Of a stretch of 64,000 nucleotides of DNA, positions 7,959 to 18,460 are shown in pieces (the first letter of the stretch is position 1; the number at the start of each line of letters is the position of its first letter). The notes under the pieces are model-generated. The model was not told the DNA's origin. It did not search any database and saw only the letters and a list, made by a program, of their open reading frames with translations. The DNA is from Arthrobacter sp. ok362 (GTDB lineage Bacteria; Actinomycetota; Actinomycetes; Actinomycetales; Micrococcaceae), in the NCBI RefSeq assembly GCF_900102785.1, contig NZ_FNGC01000004.1, positions 62,001-126,000 of the forward strand, in the 5' to 3' direction. The position numbers and the translations under genes were made by a program.

Positions 7959-8981
7959 CTACTGGCGGCCGCACGCCTTCGTCACAAAGTCATAAATCCG
8001 GCCACGAAGTTGGCTGCCGGCGTCGATCTTCAAGACACCCTCCCGGCCCGCCACCCTGACTCGCAGCGGCAGGAGCGTGCCCACCTTGTCTTCGGCCACG
8101 GCGTGGGGATCGCAGCGGGAGGGCCGGATGCCGAGGCGAACTTCCGCCAGGGGCCCACCGGCGCGGAGCGTCAGCGAACGGGGCCAAGGGGCTTGTGGGG
8201 CCTCCGCCAGGAGGGTGGTTTCCTCGATCCGGTCAATCACCAGCTCACTGGCGCCTGCAGCTCCTGAACCGCTGGCAGCGCGCGGTTGCATCAGCAGACG
8301 CAGGACGGCGGTCCGCCCGTCCGCGGTGACCTCAAGGTCCGAAGCCAGCGCGATCGCGGCCACGGCGGCGGCTTCCCGAGTCAGGCACATCTCGGAATTG
8401 TTCCGCGCCAGGACGCCGAACGGGTCTGCGGCCGGTGCCGTGGCGGCGGCTTGAGGCGGCCTGGTTTCCTGTTGCGCAGTTCCCTGTTGGACGGCGCCCT
8501 GCGGCGCCGCCAGCCGGAGGGAGACAAACGCGTTGCCCGCGTCAGCGCCGGATGCAGTTCCTTGCCCACTGGGGGCCGGGGACGGGGAGCTACATTCTGG
8601 TGCGGGCAGCGGCGCCGGCAGGCTCTTCGTCTGTCCGGGCGGAAGCTCTATCCCGCCCGTGCGCGCCGGCCACGGGATCGACGCCGCGAACAGCGGGCTG
8701 GTCAGTTCCGCGCCGAGGACGGTCAGGGGAGCGTCGGTGGTGTTGGTGAGCTGGATTTCGATGATTTGTTTGCTGTAGTTGTCACGGAACTGGCTGATTT
8801 CCGCGGTCACAGGGCCGGTGGGGACCAAAGTCGGCGTCGCGGTCGCCGTCTCCGAGGACGCCGAGCCGCCGGACCCGCCGACCGTACCGGGGCTGCAGGA
8901 CGCCGCTACGCCCAGCACGGCCGCGGCAGCCGCAACCCGCAAAAGGATGCGGCGCCGGCGCGTCACAGGAAGGCCGTCCAT
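7959..8981 (-). CDS. Putative secreted lipoprotein of unknown function
   Basis: The protein has ~340 aa, with a basic N-terminus (RRRRILL), a hydrophobic stretch and a lipobox-like GVAASC at about residue 29, followed by an S/T/G/P-rich linker. This looks like a lipid-anchored extracytoplasmic protein. The rest contains beta-rich segments (IIEIQLTNTTDAPLTVLGAEL, AVLRLLMQPRA) resembling immunoglobulin-like folds, and a low-complexity P/A/Q insertion. I do not recognise a catalytic domain. The ATG at 8981 is chosen over a GTG two codons earlier because TAGACT sits 6 nt before it. def begins 9 nt after the stop on the same strand. Confidence 0.75.
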   Translation of the reverse strand: MDGLPVTRRRRILLRVAAAAAVLGVAASCSPGTVGGSGGSASSETATATPTLVPTGPVTAEISQFRDNYSKQIIEIQLTNTTDAPLTVLGAELTSPLFAASIPWPARTGGIELPPGQTKSLPAPLPAPECSSPSPAPSGQGTASGADAGNAFVSLRLAAPQGAVQQGTAQQETRPPQAAATAPAADPFGVLARNNSEMCLTREAAAVAAIALASDLEVTADGRTAVLRLLMQPRAASGSGAAGASELVIDRIEETTLLAEAPQAPWPRSLTLRAGGPLAEVRLGIRPSRCDPHAVAEDKVGTLLPLRVRVAGREGVLKIDAGSQLRGRIYDFVTKACGRQ

Positions 8982-9026
8982 GCGCACAGTCTAATCCGAG
9001 GCTTATCCCTCTTGACCCGCTGCTGG

Positions 9027-9185
9027 TCAGGCGGCGGGCGATGCAACAGCGGGAGCCGTGTCGCTCAGACGCCGCAACTTGGGAATGGGGATCCGTTTGT
9101 TGATTTCGACGGCGGTGCCCGAGCCCTCCTCGTGGGACCAGCGCATGAGGGCAGGGCCGCCGTGGAAGGGGGACCGAAGTCCCGT
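9027..9185 (-). pseudogene. C-terminal remnant of a ferredoxin-reductase-like flavoprotein
   Basis: The minus strand of the gap before the channel gene encodes about 50 codons ending in TGA at 9027. They contain GGPALMRW, then GSGTAV and RIPIPKLRRL. The same pattern (ALLRWDN...GYGTAAAVNYRIPIPKLRRL) forms the C-terminus of the intact ferredoxin reductase at 27118-28377. No upstream part of such a gene exists here, as the channel gene starts immediately beyond. This is therefore a truncated, non-functional fragment. Confidence 0.7.
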
Positions 9186-9241
9186 CAGGCGCGGGCCAAA
9201 AAGTGTGGGCTGCGCAGCTGCCTGCGTGCCAGAATCCTCAT

Positions 9242-10018
9242 ATGACCAAGGAACGCAGTGAATTGAAGAGCATCGGATACGAGATCTTTATCGGTATCCT
9301 TTCGATCCTGTCGATCGTCAATCTCGGGCTCTTGTATATCGTGCAGCAGCAGTCGCTCGACACCGTGCTCAGCGTGATGAACGGCATTTTCAGTGTGGTC
9401 TTCCTCGCCGACTTCCTCTACCGGATAGTCACCGCGCCATCGGCGGGCGCCTATTTCTTCAAGCACTTCGGCTGGGCCGACCTGTTGGCCAGCCTGCCTT
9501 TCACGCAATTCAAGATCCTGCGAATTTTCCGGCTGATCCGGGTGTACCGCCTGCTCCGCGAGGTCGGCCTCGGTGCGATCAGCCGCGCGCTGATCAAAGA
9601 TCGGGCGGGCAGTTCCCTGTACATATTGCTGCTCATGGGCATTCTCGTGCTGGAATTCGGAAGCCTCACGATGCTCCGCGTCGAGCAGGACGCCCCAGCG
9701 GCCAACATCACGACCGCCTCGGACGCCCTCTGGTACACCATCGTCACGATCTCGACGGTTGGATACGGTGACCAATATCCGGTCACGGATGCGGGGCGTA
9801 TCGTCGGTTCCGGCGTCATCGTCGTCGGTGTCGGTATCTTCGGCACATTCACCGGTTACCTGGCCAACTTCTTCCTCTCTCCCAAGCAGAAGGAACCCGA
9901 ACCGCCCGTCGGTGCGGCAGACACGAGTACCGCGACGGTCGAAGGACTCCGCCTGCGCCTCGAAGAGTCCGAAGCCAAACTCACCGAGATCAGAAGGCTG
10001 CTCGTCGAGCCAAGCTAG
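9242..10018 (+). CDS. Voltage-gated potassium channel-like protein
   Basis: This 258-aa six-transmembrane ion channel has S1-S3 in the first ~85 residues. The arginine-bearing S4 voltage sensor is RIFRLIRVYRLLR (about residues 100-112). The pore loop carries the K+ selectivity filter TVGYGDQYP, followed by S6 and a short cytoplasmic tail ending in a coiled coil (LRLRLEESEAKLTEIRRLL). The length is typical of bacterial Kv-like channels, with no RCK domain. The ATG at 9242 gives the natural MTKERSELK start, and an imperfect -10 (CAGAAT) lies 6 nt before it. It converges on the flavin hydroxylase gene. Confidence 0.93.
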   Translation: MTKERSELKSIGYEIFIGILSILSIVNLGLLYIVQQQSLDTVLSVMNGIFSVVFLADFLYRIVTAPSAGAYFFKHFGWADLLASLPFTQFKILRIFRLIRVYRLLREVGLGAISRALIKDRAGSSLYILLLMGILVLEFGSLTMLRVEQDAPAANITTASDALWYTIVTISTVGYGDQYPVTDAGRIVGSGVIVVGVGIFGTFTGYLANFFLSPKQKEPEPPVGAADTSTATVEGLRLRLEESEAKLTEIRRLLVEPS

Positions 10019-10047
10019 TGAACGTCTGCACGGAATCGCTCTCGGAC

Positions 10048-10077
10048 CCCTCAATGCATCGACCCTCAATGCATTGT
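10048..10077. repeat. 15-bp direct tandem duplication
   Basis: CCCTCAATGCATCGA (10048-10062) is followed directly by CCCTCAATGCATTGT (10063-10077), with 13 of 15 positions identical. It lies at the convergent junction of the channel and flavin hydroxylase genes and covers the latter's stop codon. Each copy contains the palindrome ATGCAT. Confidence 0.8.
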
Positions 10078-11229
10078 GAAGCGGCGGGCAATCAAGGAAT
10101 TCACTGCCGGAACTGCGGCGACGCCTCCGATGGCCCGGTTCCGCACCGCCAGGAGGCCGTCCGTGAGGGGCCGGCCAAGGGCCATGTTGATTTCCGCCTG
10201 GCGCGATGCCCTGGCCGCCGCCCGCAGCCGGGTGCGTTCAAAGGTCTTCAAGACGCCCGTTACCTCCCGGCCGCGCACGGCGGCCGACACGATCGGGGCC
10301 AGCGCCGCCGCATCCAGCCAGCCCAGATTCATGCCCTGCCCGCCGATGGGACTGACCTCATGGGCCGCATCCCCGATCATCACCACCCGTCCGGTGACCA
10401 TCCGGCGGGCCAGGCGCGTGCGGACGCCGAAGCTGCTGAGCATGCTGTTGGTCCCCGCGTCGATCTCGAGTCCCGTCCTCTCGCGCACGCAGCGCATGAG
10501 CCACCGGGAGTCGCCGCCCTGACCGTCCGCAGTGGGGCCGCCGGCAGTGGGGTCGCCCGGGCCCAGCCGGACCACCCAGCGGCGGAGCTGGCCTGGCAAG
10601 GGGAACGACTCCACGATGCCGGCCCCGGCCAGGAAGAGCGCGGCGTCCGGGCCGAACCCCGTGTCGTCCGCGAAGTCACCCATGAGGTAGCTGTCCGGGT
10701 ACGCTTTCGCTCGCACGGCGACGCCCTGCAGCGCCCGCGCTGTGGAGCGCACGCCGTCGGCGGCGATGACCAGCGGCGCCGTATAGCGCAGGGTGCCCCG
10801 CCCGGATACGGCTTCCACGGTGACCCGGGCGCCGTCGTCGGACAGCCGGGTGAGGCGGACGCCGCGGTGCAGGGCGCCGCCGGCGAGCTCATTGACCCGC
10901 CGTTCCAGCAGCGCCTCTGTTCGGCCTTGGGGCAGGGACAGGATGAACGGAAAACGGTCCGAAACGCGGGCAAAGGACATTTGGGCGAGGCATTTCCCGC
11001 CGGCCAGGGCGACTCCGCGGCGGATCGGGACGCCTTCGGCAACCAGGGCCCCGGCAACTCCCGTTCCCGCGAGCGCGGCCAGCGCCGGCGGATGGATGCC
11101 GATGGCACGCGAATGCGGTTCCGGTGCGCTCCGCTGTTCCAGGACCTGCACATCCACGCCTTCCTGCAGCAGCAGCGCGGCCATGAACAGCCCCACCGGG
11201 CCGGCACCGATGATCAGCACGTCAGCCAC
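10066..11229 (-). CDS. FAD-dependent hydroxylase of the phenolic-lipid operon (SrsC-like)
   Basis: This 387-aa class A flavoprotein monooxygenase has the GxGxxG dinucleotide fold (VLIIGAGPVGLFMAALL), the DG motif (LVIAADGVRST) and the second FAD-binding GD motif (VVMIGDAAHEVSPIGGQGMNLG). By analogy with srsC of Streptomyces griseus it would hydroxylate the phenolic ring made by the upstream type III PKS. The GTG start at 11229 gives an 8-nt overlap with the methyltransferase gene and places the nucleotide fold at the N-terminus. An upstream ATG would add 26 unrelated residues that are out-of-frame methyltransferase code. Confidence 0.85.
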   Translation of the reverse strand: MADVLIIGAGPVGLFMAALLLQEGVDVQVLEQRSAPEPHSRAIGIHPPALAALAGTGVAGALVAEGVPIRRGVALAGGKCLAQMSFARVSDRFPFILSLPQGRTEALLERRVNELAGGALHRGVRLTRLSDDGARVTVEAVSGRGTLRYTAPLVIAADGVRSTARALQGVAVRAKAYPDSYLMGDFADDTGFGPDAALFLAGAGIVESFPLPGQLRRWVVRLGPGDPTAGGPTADGQGGDSRWLMRCVRERTGLEIDAGTNSMLSSFGVRTRLARRMVTGRVVMIGDAAHEVSPIGGQGMNLGWLDAAALAPIVSAAVRGREVTGVLKTFERTRLRAAARASRQAEINMALGRPLTDGLLAVRNRAIGGVAAVPAVNSLIARRFTMH

Positions 11230-11899
11230 GGGCAGCGGGCCTTTCCGGATATCCGCCGTCGGGAGTGTCCAGCAGCAGCAGGTTCCGGAATGGGGCGTGG
11301 CGGGCAACTGTCCAGCCCGGGGGAGCAGCGGCGGCCAGCTCCGCGGCGGTGTAGCTTCGCCGGATCGAGGTCAGCCCGTCCTGCCGGATGTAGGAGCCGG
11401 TGAGCACCCAGGAGCCGGCAAAGAAGAGCGCGTAGGCGGCGGGGCTGCGGCGGATGTCGTTGTGGATGACGGTGCCACGGGACAACATGGCCGACTCGGC
11501 AAGGAACGCTCCCAGCCCGTCAAGGTGGTGCAGCACATGGTTGGACACCACGACGTCGTACCGGTGGCCCCCTTCGAGCAGCTCGGCAGAGCTCGCCTGG
11601 CGAAACGTCACGTCGGCCGTCGCGTGGCGGTCGCGGGCGAACAGGATTGCCCGCGGGTCCGGGTCGATGGCGGTGACCTCGAGGCGCAGTCCGTCCCGGG
11701 CGGCCCATCGGGCAAGCAGCACCGATAGGTCGCCCCCGCCGCACCCGATGTCCAGCAGGGACGTGGGGGAGCCTCGGGTCAGGCGCGGCCGGATCCGGGT
11801 CCGATAGATGCCGCGCCAACCGGCGACCACACGGTTCACGGGCGCAAACTGGGCATAGGTGCGCTCCAGGCGGCCGGGATCGCAGCCGGGCAGGTCCAT
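11222..11899 (-). CDS. Class I SAM methyltransferase of the phenolic-lipid operon (SrsB-like)
   Basis: The first usable ATG gives 225 aa with motif I LLDIGCGGGDLS, an acidic AIDPDP loop, and the post-motif VVSNHVLHHL typical of small-molecule O-methyltransferases of UbiE/Coq5 type. The frame continues upstream without a stop for about 33 further codons with protein-like sequence (ATLNPFSAKQIPERLRAALL) to a CTG at 11998. That CTG overlaps the PKS stop as CTGA, so the true protein may be ~258 aa. By analogy with srsB it would methylate the PKS product. It lies between the PKS and hydroxylase genes. Confidence 0.85.
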   Translation of the reverse strand: MDLPGCDPGRLERTYAQFAPVNRVVAGWRGIYRTRIRPRLTRGSPTSLLDIGCGGGDLSVLLARWAARDGLRLEVTAIDPDPRAILFARDRHATADVTFRQASSAELLEGGHRYDVVVSNHVLHHLDGLGAFLAESAMLSRGTVIHNDIRRSPAAYALFFAGSWVLTGSYIRQDGLTSIRRSYTAAELAAAAPPGWTVARHAPFRNLLLLDTPDGGYPERPAARG

Positions 11900-11994
11900 T
11901 TCCTCGACGGCGTCTGACGCGCGGTCACGCAGAAGGGCAGCCCGGAGGCGTTCCGGGATCTGCTTGGCGCTGAACGGGTTCAGTGTGGCCGCTC

Positions 11995-13230
11995 TCAGAC
12001 CCGCACCGCCACCGGCTCCGCAGGTTCCGCCGCGGACTCCTGCCGCGGAGCCGCAGCTGGTCGCGGGGCGGCCAACCTGGTGAAGAGCGCCGTTTCCACC
12101 GTCAGGCCCGGGCCGAAGGCCATGGAGCAGATCCGTTCCGCGCCGGGGCTGCCCGGGCCGCCCGGCCAGGCCCCGGCGTCGACCTCCGCCGGCAGGTCCA
12201 GGATGTGCTTGAGGACGAACAGGACGGTGGCGCTGCTCATGTTGCCGAAGTTTCGGAGGGTTTCGCGGGCGGGGACCAGCTGTTCGTCGCTGAGATCCAG
12301 CCTGGACTGGACCTTGTCCAGGATGCTCCGGCCCCCCGGGTGGATGCCCCAGTGCTGGATGTCCCGGTAGGGGAGTCCCTGCAGCGAACTGTCGCGGGAC
12401 AGGAGTGGTTCGAGGGCGCCGACGATGTGGTCATCGATGATGTGCGGGACATAGTTTCCCAGCACCATCTCGAAGCCCTCGTCGCCGATATTCCAGGCCA
12501 TCGAGTCCTCCCCGACGGGCGTCAGGACGGTTTCGAAGTGGTCCAGCCGCAATAGGGGCGCTTCACCGGGGATGTCCCGGGCAGTGATGATGGCCGCCGC
12601 GGCGCCGTCGGCGAACAGGGCCGATCCCATGATGGTGTCCGGATCATTGGAGGTCCGCACGTGGAGGGAACAGAGTTCGGCGCAGACCACCAGCACCGTC
12701 GCCTGCGGATCCGCCTCACAAAAGGACTTTGCGGCCCGCAGCGCCGGGAAGGCGGCGTAGCATCCCATGAACCCGAGGTGGTAGCGCTGGACGGCCGGAT
12801 TCAGGCCGAGGGCCCGGACAATCTTGTAGTCCGGGCCCGGATTGAAGAATCCCGTACAAGAGACGGTGATCAGGTGGGTGATGTCCGGCGCATCGACTCC
12901 CGGACAGGCATCCAGGGCTTTTTGGGCGGCCTCAATGAAGAGCTTGGTCGCTTCCGTGGCGAAAATGCCGTTGCGGATCTTGGTGCTGGGGCTGAGCACC
13001 AAGCCGGTGGCCGGGTCGAAGAACTGGGGATCTTCCGCCCGGCTGTCCTTGGTGAGTTCCTCGACTGCCGTATGCCGGGTGTCGATGGCTGCGGAGTCAA
13101 AGCACGTGTTCACCAGCCGGGATCCGAGCCGCGTGAGGCCCGGCTGGGCGGCGAACACGGCCCTGGCTTCGGGCTGCACCAGGATGGTTGGCGGGACTGC
13201 AGTTTCTAAGGACCTCAGGTAGACCGTCAT
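11995..13230 (-). CDS. Type III polyketide synthase (alkylresorcinol/alkylpyrone-type)
   Basis: This 411-aa chalcone-synthase-fold enzyme condenses a fatty acyl starter with malonyl-CoA units. The catalytic triad is intact: Cys157 in GFMGCYAAF, His297 in GIHPGG and Asn330 in NFGNMSSAT. With the methyltransferase and flavin hydroxylase that follow in the same direction, it reproduces the srsA-srsB-srsC order, whose products are methylated phenolic lipids of the membrane. The ATG start gives the usual MTVYLRSLETAVP beginning. The exact ring type (resorcinol or pyrone) cannot be deduced. It is divergent from the AraC-type gene, with a 104-nt gap. Confidence 0.93.
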   Translation of the reverse strand: MTVYLRSLETAVPPTILVQPEARAVFAAQPGLTRLGSRLVNTCFDSAAIDTRHTAVEELTKDSRAEDPQFFDPATGLVLSPSTKIRNGIFATEATKLFIEAAQKALDACPGVDAPDITHLITVSCTGFFNPGPDYKIVRALGLNPAVQRYHLGFMGCYAAFPALRAAKSFCEADPQATVLVVCAELCSLHVRTSNDPDTIMGSALFADGAAAAIITARDIPGEAPLLRLDHFETVLTPVGEDSMAWNIGDEGFEMVLGNYVPHIIDDHIVGALEPLLSRDSSLQGLPYRDIQHWGIHPGGRSILDKVQSRLDLSDEQLVPARETLRNFGNMSSATVLFVLKHILDLPAEVDAGAWPGGPGSPGAERICSMAFGPGLTVETALFTRLAAPRPAAAPRQESAAEPAEPVAVRV

Positions 13231-13334
13231 GGTTCATTCTCAGCGAGCCCGCCGCCAAAGACAATGGAACAGCCGGAGATTCGGTACCACCGCCGGGCTG
13301 GACAACTCCGGTGCGACGTAGCACGATCTCACAT

Positions 13335-13784
13335 GTGACCAGCAAACCCGACACGGCGCAGCACCTGCGCGACCTCGCGCTGCTGCGCCGCGTCCGTGAC
13401 CGGATGGACCGGGAGTACGCGCAACCGCTCGACGTCGAGGCCCTCGCCCGCGGCGTGCACATGTCCGCCGGGCACCTCAGCCGCGAGTTCCGCCTCGCCT
13501 ACGGCGAGTCCCCGTACAGCTACCTGATGACGCGGCGCATCGAGCGCGCGATGGCGCTGCTGCGCCGCGGCGACCTCAGCGTCACCGAGGTCTGCTTCAC
13601 GGTCGGCTGCTCGTCCCTGGGCACCTTCAGCACTCGCTTCACCGAACTGGTCGGCGTACCGCCCAGCGTCTACCGGCGCGAGGGCGCCCGGGCGACCGCG
13701 GGGATGCCGTCCTGCGTGGCCAAACAGGTGACCAGACCGGTCAGGAATCGAGAAGTGCCGGCCCCCGAACCGCAGCTAGCATGA
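13335..13784 (+). CDS. AraC-family helix-turn-helix regulator (DNA-binding domain only)
   Basis: The protein has 149 aa and consists almost entirely of the two-HTH AraC/XylS DNA-binding domain: LDVEALARGVHMSAGHLSREFR, then SVTEVCFTVGCSSLGTFSTRF, with a VPPSVYRR end. There is no separate ligand-binding domain. The GTG at 13335 is preferred over an upstream in-frame ATG whose added residues look non-coding. The stop overlaps the VOC gene start (ATGA), so the two are translationally coupled and the VOC protein is the likely target or cofactor of its regulation. Confidence 0.88.
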   Translation: MTSKPDTAQHLRDLALLRRVRDRMDREYAQPLDVEALARGVHMSAGHLSREFRLAYGESPYSYLMTRRIERAMALLRRGDLSVTEVCFTVGCSSLGTFSTRFTELVGVPPSVYRREGARATAGMPSCVAKQVTRPVRNREVPAPEPQLA

Positions 13785-14200
13785 ATTTCATGGACATCAA
13801 CATTCACGCGAGTTTCCTCCCACACAACGATCCCGATGCCGCCCTGGCGTTCTATCGCGACACGCTCGGCTTCGAGGTCCGCAACGACGTCGGATACGGC
13901 GGGATGCGCTGGATCACCGTCGGCCCGGCCGACCAGCCGGGCACGTCCATCGTCCTGGAGCCGCCGGCCGCCGACCCGGGCGTCACCGACGACGAGCACC
14001 GCACCATCGACGAGATGATGGCCAAGGGCACCTACGCCCGCATCCTCCTGGCCAGCAAGGACGTCGACGCTACCTTCGAGCGGCTGCAGGCCCGCGGCGC
14101 CGAGGTGGTCCAGGAGCCGACGGAGCAGCCCTACGGGGTCCGCGACTGCGCCTTCCGCGATCCCGCGGGCAACCTGATCCGGATCCAGCAGCCGCTCTGA
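13781..14200 (+). CDS. VOC family (glyoxalase/bleomycin-resistance-like) protein
   Basis: This 139-aa vicinal-oxygen-chelate protein has two beta-alpha-beta-beta-beta modules. The first carries HASFLPHNDPDAALAFYRDTLGFEV and the second RILLASKDVDATFERLQARGAEV, ending in GVRDCAFRDPAGNLIRI with the usual metal-site Glu/Asp region altered. VOC proteins of this size act as lyases, dioxygenases or drug-sequestering resistance proteins; which applies here is unknown. The start is the ATG that overlaps the AraC gene stop. A UvrA-like gene follows 142 nt downstream on the same strand, suggesting a resistance function. Confidence 0.88.
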   Translation: MNFMDINIHASFLPHNDPDAALAFYRDTLGFEVRNDVGYGGMRWITVGPADQPGTSIVLEPPAADPGVTDDEHRTIDEMMAKGTYARILLASKDVDATFERLQARGAEVVQEPTEQPYGVRDCAFRDPAGNLIRIQQPL

Positions 14201-14208
14201 GCCGTCCG

Positions 14209-14255
14209 CGGACGAAGGGCAGGGCGGACGAAGGGCAGGGCGGACGTAGGACAGG
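14209..14255 (+). repeat. Three tandem 16-bp repeats upstream of the uvrA-like gene
   Basis: CGGACGAAGGGCAGGG occurs twice head-to-tail (14209-14224, 14225-14240), and a third degenerate copy (CGGACGTAGGACAGG) follows to 14255. The array lies about 90-130 nt before the uvrA-like start. It could be an activator-binding array for the AraC protein or simple slippage. Confidence 0.85.
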
Positions 14256-14342
14256 AAGGCACAGGGCCCGAAGCTGGTTAGATAGAGCAAAGCGACGCTG
14301 AGGGAAACCGCGCAGGCGGCCCCGCAAACAGATGGAGACACC

Positions 14343-16717
<2,375 letters not shown>

Positions 16718-16733
<16 letters not shown>

Positions 16734-18460
16734 CCGGTCCGGGGAGGGCGCGTGGTGAACGGAAGGACCAGCCGGGACCGGTGGGCGGCGTCGCGGTAGA
16801 TCTTGTGCGTGACGGGACGCCCCACCGGCAGGTGGAAGGCATCCGGGGGCAGCAGAGCGTTGTGCTCGTCGGCCAGGGGCTCGCCGTTCGACAGTTCGAC
16901 GGTGAGCGTGTGGCCGGGTTTGAAGTTGTTCGCGAACGGGTAGAGGCGCAGCACGTACTCCTCGATCGTGCCGGGTTCCACCGGAACCGATCGGGTGTGC
17001 GGATGTACCGGACTGCCCTCTGTGCTGCGGTCGTCGAGTTCGCGGTGCGAGGCCTTGAGGTACCCGCTCGTGATGAGCTGGCGCTTGCCGTTGGGGGCGT
17101 AGTCCCACAGGCGAAGGATGAAGTTGGTGTCCGGCTGGTCGATCTCGGCGAAGATGTGCGCGGCGCCGGTGCCTATCAGCTCCGAGTCCTCCTCGAACGG
17201 TTCGGTGCTCCAGCTGATGATCTGCACCTTGTCGGTCACCGTCAGCGGCGCCTGGTAGAAGCCGTCAGGGGCGGCGTATTCCGCACCCATCAGCTCTGGC
17301 TCGGTGGACAGCTTGTGCCGCGGGCGCAGATAGAGGGCCTTGTACTCCACGTCCTTGGGCGGCCACTGCTCGGCGGTCACGAGCTCGCGGGAGCCCTCCA
17401 CGAAGACGCTGACGGCCGGCTCGTCCATGACGCCGTTGTCGATGCCCTTGATCCAGTAGTCGTACCACCGGAACATCTTGTCGTGCTCCTCGATGAAGGG
17501 ACGCGACTGCATCGGCGGGTAGGGGCCGATGTCCAGCTTCTTGGGGCCCTTCAGGGCGTTGAACAGCCCGATGGTGCCGTCCATAGTCCAGCCGCGGCCC
17601 TGGTCGATCTGCAGGTAGACCGGGATGTCGATGTTCGGGGCCAGCGTGATGGGGTTGCGCTCCTCGTACCAGTCCCCGTCGAGTTCGTTCATCACGATGT
17701 CGAACCAGGCTTCGTGGTTCTTCGGGTAGTTCAGCACGTGGACGAGGTTCGGCCACGCGGCGACGTCGGGATCCTGCAGGCGCTGGGCGACGAGCTCTTT
17801 AAGCTCCGCGGGGGAGTACTTCTCGATCATTCGCGACTTGACGCCGTCGGTGAACGCCCAGCCGGAGTCGCCGCCGCGGCCCTCGCGCGCAGCCCGCGGC
17901 ATGAACCACATGATCCCGCCGTGGTAGGTGGTCTCGTAGAAGTCGTAGTGCCCGCCGGAAACGAAGATCGCCTTCAGGTGCGGCGGGCGCTCGGCCGCGG
18001 CCAGCACCTGCATGGAGCCGAAATAGGAAATACCCACCATGCCGACGTTGCCGTCGCACCACGGCTGCGCCGCTACCCATTCGATGAAGTCGTACGCGTC
18101 CTGGCCTAGCGAGACACCGCCGGCGTTGTAGTTGCCGATGTGCTCGCCGCCGGAATGTCCGGAGCCGCGGAGGTCGCCAATGACGTGGGCGTAGTCCTCC
18201 TTGACGATGCGGGCGATGTCGCCGGCCTCAATGCAGCCGTCCCACATCGGGCTGGGCCGCCGCTGCGGCGGGGTGGTCAGGGCCAGGGCCTGGAGTTCCT
18301 TGCCGTAGGGGCTCAGGGCCACCAGTGCGGGCCGCGGCTTGTCCTCGGTGCCGTGGTAGACGTCCGCGGCGAGTTCGACGCCGTCCCGCATGGGGACCCG
18401 GAGGTCCTTGCGAACGGCAATCTTCTCGCCGCCGGTATTCAGCAGCTGGAAGTCATCCAT
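16718..18460 (-). CDS. CocE/NonD family hydrolase
   Basis: This 580-aa alpha/beta hydrolase of the X-Pro dipeptidyl-peptidase S15/cocaine-esterase group starts with PMRDGVELAADVY. It has an oxyanion-region DLRGSGHS and the nucleophile serine in GMVGISYFGS. The C-terminal beta-sandwich of the group covers roughly residues 330-570 (LTVTDKVQIISWSTEP, GHTLTVELSNGEPL). The likely reaction is ester or amide hydrolysis. The ATG at 18460 (GAGGAG upstream) overlaps the end of the MBL gene by 8 nt. It is the last gene of the minus-strand catabolic operon and may release the primary substrate's acyl group, which is inference. Confidence 0.88.

Noticed and set aside
9203..9241. Upstream start for the channel protein at 9203
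   Set aside because: The 13 added residues are Cys/Pro-rich and lie over the likely promoter; the ATG at 9242 gives the natural cytoplasmic N-terminus.
10018..11403. Long plus-strand open frame opposite the flavin hydroxylase
   Set aside because: It is the antisense shadow of the hydroxylase and methyltransferase genes; the minus strand has all the family motifs and coupled starts.
14209..14255. The three 16-bp repeats as a CRISPR array
   Set aside because: The repeats are head-to-tail without spacers, only three copies exist and no cas gene is present.
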